64,000 nucleotides of DNA from Pirellula sp. (GTDB lineage Bacteria; Planctomycetota; Planctomycetia; Pirellulales; PNKZ01), in contig PNKZ01000013.1 in assembly GCA_013822735.1 (NCBI GenBank), positions 101,505-165,504 of the forward strand, in the 5' to 3' direction. Under the pieces are notes generated by a model. The model worked only from the letters and a program-made list of their open reading frames with translations, searched no databases and had not been told where the DNA came from. Within the stretch, counting starts at the first letter, position 1. Every line of letters starts with the position of its first letter. Position numbers and translations under genes: made by a program. Positions 17,254 to 25,780 of this stretch are shown here, piece after piece.

Positions 17254-19530
17254 ATGAATTCGATCTTCCGCAATTGCTGTCGCATTTCGATCGGCTTCAT
17301 GCTGCTTACGGCGCCGTTCTTGGCTTACGGCGCCTGGCAAGCGTTGCAGTTGAACGCGAACTCGCCGATCGATTGGATGCCGACGGATTTTCCGGCGCGG
17401 CTCGACTATGAGCGTTTCGATGCGGCGTTTGAAAGCGGCGAAGTTGTCGTCGTCAGTTGGCCCGGCTGCGCGATCGACGACGCGCGGCTCGAGACTTTCG
17501 GACGGGTCGCAAGCAGTTCGGCCGAAGCGCACGACACGGACGGCCGCCCCTACTTTAGCCGCGTCCTCACGGCGAGCGGCATCCTCCGCGACCTGACTTC
17601 GCCGCCGCTCGATCTGCCGCAAGCCGAGGCCGTGAGGCGGTTACAAGGTTCGCTGATCGGTCCCGACGGGCGCTCCGCCTGCGCCGTCGTGGTGTTTACT
17701 TCGGAGGGCTTGCGCGACCGCGCGCGGGCCGTGCCGCTGCTGCGCCGCATTCTCGCCGAAGATTGCGGCGTCGGTCCCGACGACCAACGCTTGGCCGGGC
17801 CGATCATGGACGGATTGGCCGTCGACGTCGCATCGCTCGAATCGCTGAATCGTTTCGCGGGCCCGTCGTCGCTGGTCATCTTTTTACTTGTTTGGCGCTG
17901 TTTGAAATCCTGGCGATCGGCGCTCTTGGTGTTTCTCATTGCCACGTATTGCCAATTGGCATCGCTGGCGCTCGTGCACTTTTGCGGCGAAGCGATGAAC
18001 GCCGTGCTCATCGTCATGCCGCCGCTAGTGCTGGTGCTCGGCGTCTCCGGCGGCATCCATTTGGTGAATTATTTGTACGACGCGGTTTGCCACGGCGGGC
18101 ATTCGGGCGTTGCGGGGCGCGCGGTGCGACTCGGTTGGATACCATGCGCGCTTTCCAGCGGCACGACCGCCATCGGCCTCGCCTCGCTGATGATCAGCGA
18201 CATCGTGCCGATTCGGCAGTTTGGGTTCTACGGCGCATTCGGCGTGTCGGCGACCTTCGTTATGCTCTTCCTCGTGCTGCCCGGCGCGTTTGAGATTTGG
18301 CCGGGGCTGAATCGCGAATCGCATTCGGAGGCCGACTCCGACGCTCCGAGCTTGCCGGAATCGCGACTCATGGATTTCATTCGCAAGTATGCAAACTCGA
18401 TCGTCGTCGCGAGTTTCGTGCTGATGCTGGCGACCGGCTGGGGGATGCCGCGGATCAAGACGTCGGTGCGAATTCAAACGCTCTTCGGCGCCGATAGTCG
18501 CATCCTTACCGATTATCGCTGGATCGAAGATCATGTCGTGCCGCTGGTGCCGATCGAGGTGATCGTGCATTGCCAAAAGGACTGCTCGCTCACGACGCTG
18601 GAACGGCTGGCGCTGGTGCAACGGGTCGAGAACCGCCTTGCCGAATTGCCGGAAGTACGCGGCACGCTTTCGGCGATGGCGTTCTTGCCGAAGCTCAGCG
18701 ATCCGGGCGGGGCGATGTCGACGGTAGCCCGGACGGTCTTGCGACGGAAGCTGGAAAGCAATCTCGATCGCTTCGTCGAGCTGCGCTATCTCTCGATGCA
18801 AGCGGGGGAACAGAATTGGCGAGTGACGGCCCGCGTGAGTTCGCTAGCGGACATCGACTACGGCGACTTTCTCAAGGAAGTACACGACGCGGTGACGCCG
18901 ATCGTCGAGGAGTACACGGCTCGCGGCGTGAAGGGGATCAATATTACATCGACCGGGGCCATGCCGCTGGTGCACGAGGTGCAGCGCGGGCTTGTGAACG
19001 ACTTGTTCAGCAGCTTTCTGTCCGCGCTGGTTCTGATCACGATCATCATGATGCTGATCGAACGGGGCGTCGCGGCCGGACTCGTGTCGATGGTGCCGAA
19101 TTTCTTCCCCGTGGTGCTGCTCTTTGGTCTGCTCGGTTGGATTGGTCGGCCGATGGATATCGGCTCGATCATGACGGCGAGCATTGCGCTGGGAATGGCG
19201 ATCGACGGCACGCTGCACTACCTAACGTTTTACCGGCGCGATATTTTGAAGACCGATTCCCCCGCGTCGGCGACGCACGCGGCCTACGCGCATTGCGCGG
19301 CGGCGATGACGGAGAGCACCGTCGTGTGCGGCTTCGGCCTGATGCCGTTTGCATTGAGCGAATTCTTGCCGACGAGCCGATTTCCCTGGATGATCTTATG
19401 GCTGATATGGGTGGCGCTGATCGGCGACCTGATCGTGCTGCCGGCCCTATTGCTGAGCCCGCTCGGCCGATTTTTCCGCCGCCGGCGCGGCGAGAAAGCC
19501 GCGGTGGTGCCTGCCGATTCGCAAGACTGA
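17254..19530 (+). CDS. MMPL/RND-family transporter
   Basis: A 758-residue integral membrane protein with the RND/MMPL layout: a first membrane helix (about residues 9-27), a large periplasmic loop, a helix bundle (SSLVIFLLVWR, VLIVMPPLVLVLGVSGGIHLVNY), a second periplasmic loop, and a second bundle containing GMAIDGTLHYLTFYRR near the C-terminus. The family uses proton motive force to export lipids, hopanoids or drugs. The frame extends upstream into the preceding gene, but the ATG at 17254 starts just before the first membrane helix and matches family length. The substrate cannot be told from sequence. It is followed 75 bases later by an LssY-C protein. Confidence 0.85.
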   Translation: MNSIFRNCCRISIGFMLLTAPFLAYGAWQALQLNANSPIDWMPTDFPARLDYERFDAAFESGEVVVVSWPGCAIDDARLETFGRVASSSAEAHDTDGRPYFSRVLTASGILRDLTSPPLDLPQAEAVRRLQGSLIGPDGRSACAVVVFTSEGLRDRARAVPLLRRILAEDCGVGPDDQRLAGPIMDGLAVDVASLESLNRFAGPSSLVIFLLVWRCLKSWRSALLVFLIATYCQLASLALVHFCGEAMNAVLIVMPPLVLVLGVSGGIHLVNYLYDAVCHGGHSGVAGRAVRLGWIPCALSSGTTAIGLASLMISDIVPIRQFGFYGAFGVSATFVMLFLVLPGAFEIWPGLNRESHSEADSDAPSLPESRLMDFIRKYANSIVVASFVLMLATGWGMPRIKTSVRIQTLFGADSRILTDYRWIEDHVVPLVPIEVIVHCQKDCSLTTLERLALVQRVENRLAELPEVRGTLSAMAFLPKLSDPGGAMSTVARTVLRRKLESNLDRFVELRYLSMQAGEQNWRVTARVSSLADIDYGDFLKEVHDAVTPIVEEYTARGVKGINITSTGAMPLVHEVQRGLVNDLFSSFLSALVLITIIMMLIERGVAAGLVSMVPNFFPVVLLFGLLGWIGRPMDIGSIMTASIALGMAIDGTLHYLTFYRRDILKTDSPASATHAAYAHCAAAMTESTVVCGFGLMPFALSEFLPTSRFPWMILWLIWVALIGDLIVLPALLLSPLGRFFRRRRGEKAAVVPADSQD

Positions 19531-19605
19531 CAAGGTGTCGCCAAGGTATGATGTCCGGCGGCGACTTTGTTTCGGGACAATCCATCGTTGATCGAGAGGG
19601 CTTGC

Positions 19606-20349
19606 GTGACGGACAGCGTACCAGTGACGGATGGCGCACCCGCGGCGCCGAAATCGATTCTGCGTCGGCGGCTTACTTGGTTCTTCGGCTTTCTCGCGCT
19701 CTGGGCGATCGGCGCGTATCTGCTAATGCCTGAAGGTTGGTACCGCTACGCGAAGCGGCATCCTTCGCTGGACGACGTGCCGACAATCACCTACACGAAA
19801 GACGGCATCCCGGGCGATCCGCTGAACATCGGAGCGATCGGAACGGAGCGGGAACTAAAGAAGATCATGATTGCGGCGCATTGGTACCCGGCCGATCCGC
19901 TGACGCTGAAGAGTTGCTTGGAGATCGCCGAGGCGACGGTGTTGAAACGACCTTACGACGAAGCGCCGGTGAGCAACCTGTATTTATGGCACCGCAAGGA
20001 AGACCTGGCCTTTGAAAAGCCGGTGGGAGACGATCCGCGGCAGCGGCACCATGTGCGGTTTTGGAAGTCGGAAAAAATCGACTCCGACGGCCGTCCCGTT
20101 TGGCTCGGCTCCGCGACGTACGACCGTGCGGTCGGCTTAAGCCACACCACGGGTCAGATCACGCACCATATCGCCGCCGACATCGACGCCGAACGCAACG
20201 GACTCATCGCCGACTGGCAAGCGACCGGGCGCGTGGAAGAAGTCTACACCGTGCAGGACTTCCAAAAAAACAAGTCGGGGCGCAACGGCGGCGGCGATCC
20301 GTGGGAGACCGACGGCAACTTAAAAGTCGGCGTGTTTAAGCCGGAATAA
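19606..20349 (+). CDS. LssY C-terminal domain membrane-anchored protein
   Basis: A 247-residue protein. The GTG start at 19606 is chosen because GAGAGG lies six bases upstream; the frame is open further 5' from a TTG without such a site. A single membrane helix (about residues 22-43, TWFFGFLALWAIGAYLLMP) is followed by a soluble domain with the pattern of LssY-C: NIGAIGTERELKKIMIAAHW, the YLWHRKEDLAFEKP stretch, HHVRFWKS, and LGSATYDRAVGLS near the end. LssY is part of a type I secretion locus in Legionella, but the domain's activity is unknown. It sits between the MMPL transporter and the PQQ-like lipoprotein on the same strand, so joint transcription is likely. Confidence 0.75.
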   Translation: MTDSVPVTDGAPAAPKSILRRRLTWFFGFLALWAIGAYLLMPEGWYRYAKRHPSLDDVPTITYTKDGIPGDPLNIGAIGTERELKKIMIAAHWYPADPLTLKSCLEIAEATVLKRPYDEAPVSNLYLWHRKEDLAFEKPVGDDPRQRHHVRFWKSEKIDSDGRPVWLGSATYDRAVGLSHTTGQITHHIAADIDAERNGLIADWQATGRVEEVYTVQDFQKNKSGRNGGGDPWETDGNLKVGVFKPE

Positions 20350-20391
20350 GAAGCGCGGTGCGCGTTGAAACGAGTCACGAGAGACGAGCTC

Positions 20392-21726
20392 ATGCACTTC
20401 AGAATAGTACTCGTACTACTGGTAGCACTAGAGGGCTGTTCGCGCGCCGGCGAGGCGCTTCCGGAGAAGGTCGGGCCGCTGCCCGCAGCGAGTACGACGG
20501 GGGAGCGGGGGATGCTCGACTTCCCGGCGCTCGACCCGGTGCGCGATTGGCCTTGGTGGCGCGGCCCGACTCGCAACGGCGTTGCCGGCGCAGACGCGAA
20601 GCCTCCGGTGCGTTTCGGCGATTCGGAGAACGTCGTCTGGCGCACGCCGGTGCCGGGACGCGGTCATTCGTCGCCGATCGTCGTCGGCGAGCGTGTCTTC
20701 CTCACCACGGCCGACGAAGCCGCGCAGATCCATTCGGTCCTGGCTTTCGATCGGGCGACCGGCCGACAACTTTGGCAAACCGAAGTGAGCCGCGGCGGCT
20801 TCCCGGCTAGGATTCACGGCAACAACACGCATGCCACGCCGACCATCGCCTGCGACGGCAAGCAACTGATTGCCGTGTTCATTCGCAATGAAGCGATCGA
20901 GGCGACTTGGCTCGACCTCGAAGGAAAGCAACTGCGGCAAGCCGTGATCGGCCCGTTCCACCCGAAACAGTACGAATTCGGCTATGGTCCGTCGCCGCTG
21001 CTCTTCAAGAATATGTGCATCTTTGCCAGCGAGTTCGACGGAGCGAGCTTTCTCGCCGCGGTAGATATCGCTTCGGGCCAAGACGTTTGGCGTACCTCAC
21101 GCCCGAAAAACATCAGCTTCTCGTCGCCGGTTGTAGCGCCGATCGCCGGACGCGATCAACTCCTCATCAGCGGAGCCCATGCGTTGGCGAGCTACGATCC
21201 CAACACCGGCTCCGAACTCTGGTCGGCAAAAGCCACGACGGCGGCGACCTGCGGCACCGTGGTGTGGCACGACGACATCATCATGGCCAGCGGCGGCTAC
21301 CCGGATAGCGTCACGTGCGCCGTCCGCGGCGACGGCTCCGGCAACGTGCTCTGGCAAAACAAAGAGAAGTGCTACGAACAATCGATGATCGAGCACGAAG
21401 GCTCCCTTTACGCGCTCACCGATAAAGGGGTGATGTACTGTTGGAATGCCGCCGATGGTACCGAACGCTGGAAACAACGGCTGCGCGGGCCCGTCAGCAG
21501 TTCGCCGGTGTTGGCCGATGGTCGCATTTATTGGGCCAACGAACGCGGCACATATTACGTCGTTCGTGCGACGCCCGAGACGTTCGACTTGCTAGCCGAA
21601 AACCAAGTGGGGGACGAATCCTTCGCGAGCCCGGCGGCCGTCGGCGATCGGCTCTTCCTCCGTATTGCGTCGAGCGCCTCAGACTCGCGCCAAGAATACC
21701 TCGTTTGCGTCGGTGACAAGAAGTAG
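20392..21726 (+). CDS. PQQ-like beta-propeller lipoprotein
   Basis: A 444-residue exported protein with repeated beta-propeller blades of the PQQ/Trp-docking type: WWRGPTRNGVAG near the N-terminus, then LAFDRATGRQLWQTEV, AVDIASGQDVWRTS, YDPNTGSELWSAKA and CWNAADGTERWKQRL. Such Trp-docking repeats are found in quinoprotein dehydrogenases and in BamB-like scaffold proteins; no dehydrogenase partner is adjacent, so catalysis should not be assumed. The start at 20392 gives a short hydrophobic signal (FRIVLVLLVALEGC) with a lipobox-like Cys at residue 20; Glu at position -2 is not ideal. An upstream TTG at 20365 is possible. Planctomycetes encode many such proteins. Confidence 0.82.
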   Translation: MHFRIVLVLLVALEGCSRAGEALPEKVGPLPAASTTGERGMLDFPALDPVRDWPWWRGPTRNGVAGADAKPPVRFGDSENVVWRTPVPGRGHSSPIVVGERVFLTTADEAAQIHSVLAFDRATGRQLWQTEVSRGGFPARIHGNNTHATPTIACDGKQLIAVFIRNEAIEATWLDLEGKQLRQAVIGPFHPKQYEFGYGPSPLLFKNMCIFASEFDGASFLAAVDIASGQDVWRTSRPKNISFSSPVVAPIAGRDQLLISGAHALASYDPNTGSELWSAKATTAATCGTVVWHDDIIMASGGYPDSVTCAVRGDGSGNVLWQNKEKCYEQSMIEHEGSLYALTDKGVMYCWNAADGTERWKQRLRGPVSSSPVLADGRIYWANERGTYYVVRATPETFDLLAENQVGDESFASPAAVGDRLFLRIASSASDSRQEYLVCVGDKK

Positions 21727-21831
21727 CCTTGCGTGCATTCATCGGCAGTTGAATTCGCCGTCGGATTCGCGTATAGAAACGTCGCTCGCAACCTCGCCTC
21801 GCCGCCGCCCCACCTTGCCAGGACCCTCGCC

Positions 21832-22554
21832 ATGCTCGGATTTCGCTTCGTCGCTTTCAGCGCGTTGTTATGCCTCACCGTTACTTCGCTCGACGCGGCC
21901 GATCCGTCCGTGAATCCGTTCAACAACAGCAATCTCGCCGGCTGGACCACGACGGCCGGCAAACCCGCGCCCGCCGGCTGGGAAGTCGTCGACGGCGTCA
22001 TCCATTTGAAGCCCGGCAAATCGCAAGGGGGCAACATCGTCACGGCACACGACTACGGCGACTTCTCGCTCTCGTTCGATTGGAAGATCGCCCCCAAAGG
22101 CAACAGCGGCATCAAGTACCGCGTGCGCGACTACAACGGCAAAGTACTCGGCCTCGAGTACCAGATGTACGACGACAACGCGACGAAGAAGCCCGGCCCC
22201 GCGAAAGGTTCCACAGGCTCTTTGTACGATCTCTACGAGCCGAATAGCGCCAAGCAAGTCAATCCGCCCGGCGAATGGAATACCGGTCGGATCGTCGTCC
22301 GCAACAATCGCATCGAGCATTGGCTCAACGGCAAACTCGTCGTCACGGCGTACGTCGGCAGCAGCGAATGGAACAAGCGCGTCGCGGAAAGCAAGTTCGG
22401 CGACGTACCCAATTTCGCGCAGAATTCCGTCGGAAAACTGATGCTGACCGATCACGGGAGCGAAGTGTGGATTCGCAACGCCCGCTTCGAAACGTTCTCC
22501 GGCGGCAAGTCTGCTCCGCGTAGATTTCTCTCGCGACTGCGCGCTTGGAACTAA
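21832..22554 (+). CDS. DUF1080 (3-keto-disaccharide hydrolase-like) secreted protein
   Basis: A 240-residue protein with a signal peptide (LGFRFVAFSALLCLTVTSLDAAD) and one DUF1080 domain with a concanavalin-like jelly-roll pattern: NPFNNSNLAGWTT, DGVIHLKPGKSQGGNIVT, FSLSFDWKIAPKGNSGIKYR, LGLEYQMYDDN, and GEWNTGRIVVRNNRIEHWLNG. Family members bind or hydrolyse sugars; some cleave 3-keto-glycosides. The ATG at 21832 is selected because it directly precedes the signal peptide, although the frame is open to 21733. It ends ten bases from the convergent SGNH hydrolase gene. Activity on a specific sugar is not shown by the sequence. Confidence 0.88.
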   Translation: MLGFRFVAFSALLCLTVTSLDAADPSVNPFNNSNLAGWTTTAGKPAPAGWEVVDGVIHLKPGKSQGGNIVTAHDYGDFSLSFDWKIAPKGNSGIKYRVRDYNGKVLGLEYQMYDDNATKKPGPAKGSTGSLYDLYEPNSAKQVNPPGEWNTGRIVVRNNRIEHWLNGKLVVTAYVGSSEWNKRVAESKFGDVPNFAQNSVGKLMLTDHGSEVWIRNARFETFSGGKSAPRRFLSRLRAWN

Positions 22555-22564
22555 ACGGCCCGAG

Positions 22565-23320
22565 CTACGGCTTTGACGCCAGTTCCCGCAAGATATACGC
22601 CGTGGTCGTATCCGCCAGCACCTGATAAGCCCCCGGCTTCCAATGAAATTGGTCGCCGCGAGCCCACTCCAACTTATCGGCCAGCAGCCCGTAGAAATCG
22701 TTGACGGGGACGTCGAGCCGCTTCATCACGCCGGCCGCCATCCGGTTATGCTCGACGATCGTCGCATTGATCTCCGGATCGAGTTCCGTGGGCTTCCCTT
22801 TTACCGTCACGGGGGTGCTGGAAGCCCAGACGATCTTGGCATTCGGCAGCTTTTCACGAATCACTTCGACGTAAGCCTGCGTTAACGGCTCAAACGTCCC
22901 CTCTTTGATACGCCCCGCCTGCCAGCCGTGCAGCCCCATATTGAAGTGGACCACGTCGTAAGGCCCGTTGGCCAAAACTTCGGCGAGTAGCTTATTCGTG
23001 TGGGGCGACTGGCAATACGGATTGACCCAGGCATCGACGTAAACTTTGCCGTCGAGCGCCTTCGTCGTCGGCTTGAGATAGCCGTTGAGAATCGAGTCGC
23101 CGATCAGCAGCACGCGCGGCCGTTTGGGGTCGACGATGCGCGCCTTGTCGACGCGCCACCCTTTGCCGTCGGCATGCAGCCGCGCGTCGCTCTCGACCAC
23201 CGTACTCGGAGCATTCGTAAAAGCACCCGGCCGGTCGGCCGCCGATGCAAGCGAGGCGAAGAGAAAACAAAGTGCCGGTGGGACGGCAACGAATCGAACG
23301 GAGAGAGTGCGCATGCACAT
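22565..23320 (-). CDS. Secreted SGNH/GDSL-family hydrolase
   Basis: A protein of about 251 residues with a signal peptide ([24 protein letters not shown]). The SGNH blocks are visible: [16 protein letters not shown] with the nucleophile Ser, the [14 protein letters not shown] segment with Asn/Gly, and [15 protein letters not shown] near the C-terminus with the catalytic Asp/His. These enzymes are usually acyl or acetyl esterases acting on carbohydrates or lipids. Two Met codons two positions apart (23320 and 23314) are equally good starts; the longer frame to 23383 adds residues before the signal peptide and is less likely. The gene converges tightly on the DUF1080 gene. Confidence 0.85.
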   Translation of the reverse strand: MCMRTLSVRFVAVPPALCFLFASLASAADRPGAFTNAPSTVVESDARLHADGKGWRVDKARIVDPKRPRVLLIGDSILNGYLKPTTKALDGKVYVDAWVNPYCQSPHTNKLLAEVLANGPYDVVHFNMGLHGWQAGRIKEGTFEPLTQAYVEVIREKLPNAKIVWASSTPVTVKGKPTELDPEINATIVEHNRMAAGVMKRLDVPVNDFYGLLADKLEWARGDQFHWKPGAYQVLADTTTAYILRELASKP

Positions 23321-23677
23321 GTTTCGTCTCGGAAAAGAGTCGCTTACTGCAACGAACGGGAAAGCTCGACATTGTAGCCTCACCGCAAGGCGCGCAAACG
23401 ACCTGAGCTTACAAAGTTGCGCTGCCGAAAACAGCGTGACGCGGCTTTACGATCGCGCAGGCCGGCCTTCACTCGCGCAACAGCCTGCTGCCGTTTTTGC
23501 CGACAACCAGGAAAAATGGCCGTTCTTACCTCATTTACCGCAGTTTGGGGAAGTTGCAACCGCAGGGGTCCGCGAATTGCATTTCAGGTTCTAAATCGCG
23601 GCACAAACAGTCGTCGCTCAAATCAAAACAGATTTCGCACCACGAATACTTCGGAACTTCGAACCAAGGGATTGATC
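23321..23677. other. Intergenic region between divergent genes
   Basis: About 360 bases between the SGNH hydrolase and the Gly-rich TPR protein, which are transcribed away from each other. It is expected to hold both promoters. The plus-strand frame is open through it, but the composition is not protein-like and no domain was seen. AAGGGA lies seven to twelve bases before the ATG at 23678. Confidence 0.4.
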
Positions 23678-25672
23678 ATGAAAACGTCTTACTTCAGCAT
23701 CGCGCTTGCCGCCGTGCTTTCCTGCGCGGTTGCTTGCGACTCGGCGCTTGCCCAACGGGGCGGCGGCGGTCGAGGAAATGGGGGCGGCGGCGGTAATCGC
23801 GGCGGGGGACAAGGCCAAGGGGGCGGCCAAGCCCAACGGTCTGGAGGGGGTCCGGGTGCCGGCGCTCAAATCCATGTCGGCGGTCAAGCAGGTTCGGGCA
23901 ATGCGAATCGCGGCAACGGAAATTCTGGGCAAGTAAATCCGGGCGCAGCAAATCCAGGTGCTGGGAAAACGCCCCGCGTAAATACGCCCGGCTCGCAAGG
24001 CCCTAGCGCGATCCAAGGTCAAGTTCAAGGCCAGGGTAATGCAGCGGTGAATGGAAATCGCGGCAACTTCAATCCCGGCAGCACGAACCGCGGACCGCAG
24101 AATGTTCAAGTTCCCGGTGTTACGACGCCGAACGCCTCCGGCGGCGCCGCGGTCTCTGGTAACGCCAATACCGACGCCGGCCCGCGTCACGTCGGACCTC
24201 AAGGCAATGATCCGCGCAACAACAACTTTCGGGACAACGATCCTCGCAACAACAACGTGCGAAACAACGACCAGCGTTCCAACGGTCCCGGCAACGATTT
24301 CGATCGTCGCAATAACAACGGACCGAACTACAACGGACCGAACAACGGCGGCAACGCCGTCGCCCGACACTCGTTTTATCGCGGCGGCTGGAACCAGAAC
24401 AAAAACCTCGCCGGCCGAAATCTCAACGGCGGTGCGGGCAACTTCAATCGTGCCTACAGCATGAACGGATATGGACTTGGCGGCTATGGACTCGGTGGAT
24501 ATAGCGGCTACGGTGCCGGCTACGGCTCAGGCTACGGCAGCGGTTACGGACTTGGCGGCGGCGGCGGAGGCCTCGGCGGTCTCGGCTCGCTCTTGCAAGT
24601 CGGCATGGCGCTCGCCGGTTACGGCGGCGGCCTCGGTGGATCGGGCCTCGGTGGATACGGCGGCGGCTATGGCCTTGGTGGGCTCGGCGGTTATGGAGGC
24701 AATGGCCTCTACGGCGGCTATCCTCTCGGCTGGGGCCTCGGCGGCGGACTCGGCAACATGGCGTACGGCAGCGGCTATCTCCCGTATAGCAATCCGTACT
24801 ATGCCACGAACATGACCGGCTACAATTATTCGCAACCTATCCAAGTTGCGGCAGTGGTAGCTCCGAACCCGACCTCGCAACAGCTATTCGATACGGCGGT
24901 GGCTCAGTTCAAAGCGGGCGATTACACGACGGCCCTCACCTCCGTGGATAATGCGATCTCGCAAAATCCCTCGGATCCCGTCATGCATGAGTTCCGAGCT
25001 CTCGACTTGTTTGCTCTGAAGAATTACCAAGCCTCTGCGGCGACGATCCATTCCGTCTTGGCCGTCGGCCCGGGCTGGAATTGGGAGACGCTCAGCAGCT
25101 TGTATCCGGACGTCAACGTGTACGAGGCCCAGCTACGTTCGCTAGAGCAGGCCGCCACCGCTCAACAGAACGCGGCTGATCTGCACTTCCTGCTGGCCTA
25201 CCACTATATGTCGGAAGGTCACGCAGACGCCGCGTCGCAACAGTTGGCACATGTCGTTAAGCTTGCACCGACGGATCGCTTAGCGGCGGACTTGTTGAAA
25301 ATGAATAGCGTCAGCCAAACGGCGGACGCGACCCCTGCACCTCCTGTCGAGCCGACTGCTCAACAAGCGACGCCGGAACCGAAGGCGATTGATCCGGGCG
25401 CTCTCGTGGGAACGTGGCATGCCACGCGCCCCGACGGTTCGAAGTTTGACCTCAATATCGATAACGACAACAAGTTTACTTGGAAGGTCGATCAACAAGG
25501 CAAGCAACAGAACATGACCGGCACGTTCGACATCGCCAAGGATCTCTTGGCTCTCCAGAGTGACACGGCCGGCAGCATGGTCGGTCACGTCACGCAAACC
25601 GGCAGCAACCAGTTCACGTTTAAGCTGCTGGGCGCTCCAGCCGACGATCAGGGCTTGGCGTTCAGCAAATAG
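23678..25672 (+). CDS. Secreted Gly/Asn-rich protein with TPR-like and C-terminal lipocalin-like regions
   Basis: A 664-residue protein. The ATG at 23678 follows a Shine-Dalgarno and begins a clear signal peptide (YFSIALAAVLSCAVACDSALAQ). Residues about 27-230 are low-complexity Gly/Asn/Gln with repeated DPRNNN-type units; about 250-370 are Gly/Tyr-rich (GYGLGG repeats). A folded part follows: about residues 400-545 hold tetratricopeptide-like helices (LFDTAVAQFKAGDYTTALTSVDNAI, ADLHFLLAYHYMSEGHADAASQQL), and about 570-664 form a beta domain beginning LVGTWHATRPDGSKFDLNID, resembling lipocalin-like stress proteins. The low-complexity region may be flexible or aggregation-prone. A strong terminator follows directly. 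The function is unknown; I infer an envelope or scaffold role. Confidence 0.85.
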   Translation: MKTSYFSIALAAVLSCAVACDSALAQRGGGGRGNGGGGGNRGGGQGQGGGQAQRSGGGPGAGAQIHVGGQAGSGNANRGNGNSGQVNPGAANPGAGKTPRVNTPGSQGPSAIQGQVQGQGNAAVNGNRGNFNPGSTNRGPQNVQVPGVTTPNASGGAAVSGNANTDAGPRHVGPQGNDPRNNNFRDNDPRNNNVRNNDQRSNGPGNDFDRRNNNGPNYNGPNNGGNAVARHSFYRGGWNQNKNLAGRNLNGGAGNFNRAYSMNGYGLGGYGLGGYSGYGAGYGSGYGSGYGLGGGGGGLGGLGSLLQVGMALAGYGGGLGGSGLGGYGGGYGLGGLGGYGGNGLYGGYPLGWGLGGGLGNMAYGSGYLPYSNPYYATNMTGYNYSQPIQVAAVVAPNPTSQQLFDTAVAQFKAGDYTTALTSVDNAISQNPSDPVMHEFRALDLFALKNYQASAATIHSVLAVGPGWNWETLSSLYPDVNVYEAQLRSLEQAATAQQNAADLHFLLAYHYMSEGHADAASQQLAHVVKLAPTDRLAADLLKMNSVSQTADATPAPPVEPTAQQATPEPKAIDPGALVGTWHATRPDGSKFDLNIDNDNKFTWKVDQQGKQQNMTGTFDIAKDLLALQSDTAGSMVGHVTQTGSNQFTFKLLGAPADDQGLAFSK

Positions 25673-25703
25673 CTAACGCGAGGCTCTTTACAACGACGAA
25701 TCT

Positions 25704-25746
25704 GCAGCGGCTCGAAACTCCGATGTTTCGAGCCGCTGCTTTCGTT
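25704..25746 (+). terminator. Strong intrinsic terminator
   Basis: Perfect 15-base inverted repeat (25704-25718 and 25725-25739) with a six-base loop, followed by TTTTCGTTT. It lies 31 bases after the stop of the Gly-rich TPR gene. The perfect stem also stands between two convergent genes and might act in both directions, but only the plus-strand side has a T-rich tail. Confidence 0.88.
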
Positions 25747-25780
25747 TAGCGAGGATGAAACCGCGCCGCTAGAGTCGATC

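Noticed and set aside
18570..19733. 387-residue plus-strand open frame
   Set aside because: It overlaps the MMPL gene in another frame and is Arg/Gly/His-rich; the MMPL frame has clear membrane segments.
24180..24740. Short tandem DNA repeats in the Gly/Asn-rich gene, considered as CRISPR or minisatellite
   Set aside because: The repeats keep the reading frame and encode Gly/Asn/Tyr units; spacing is irregular and there are no spacers or cas genes.
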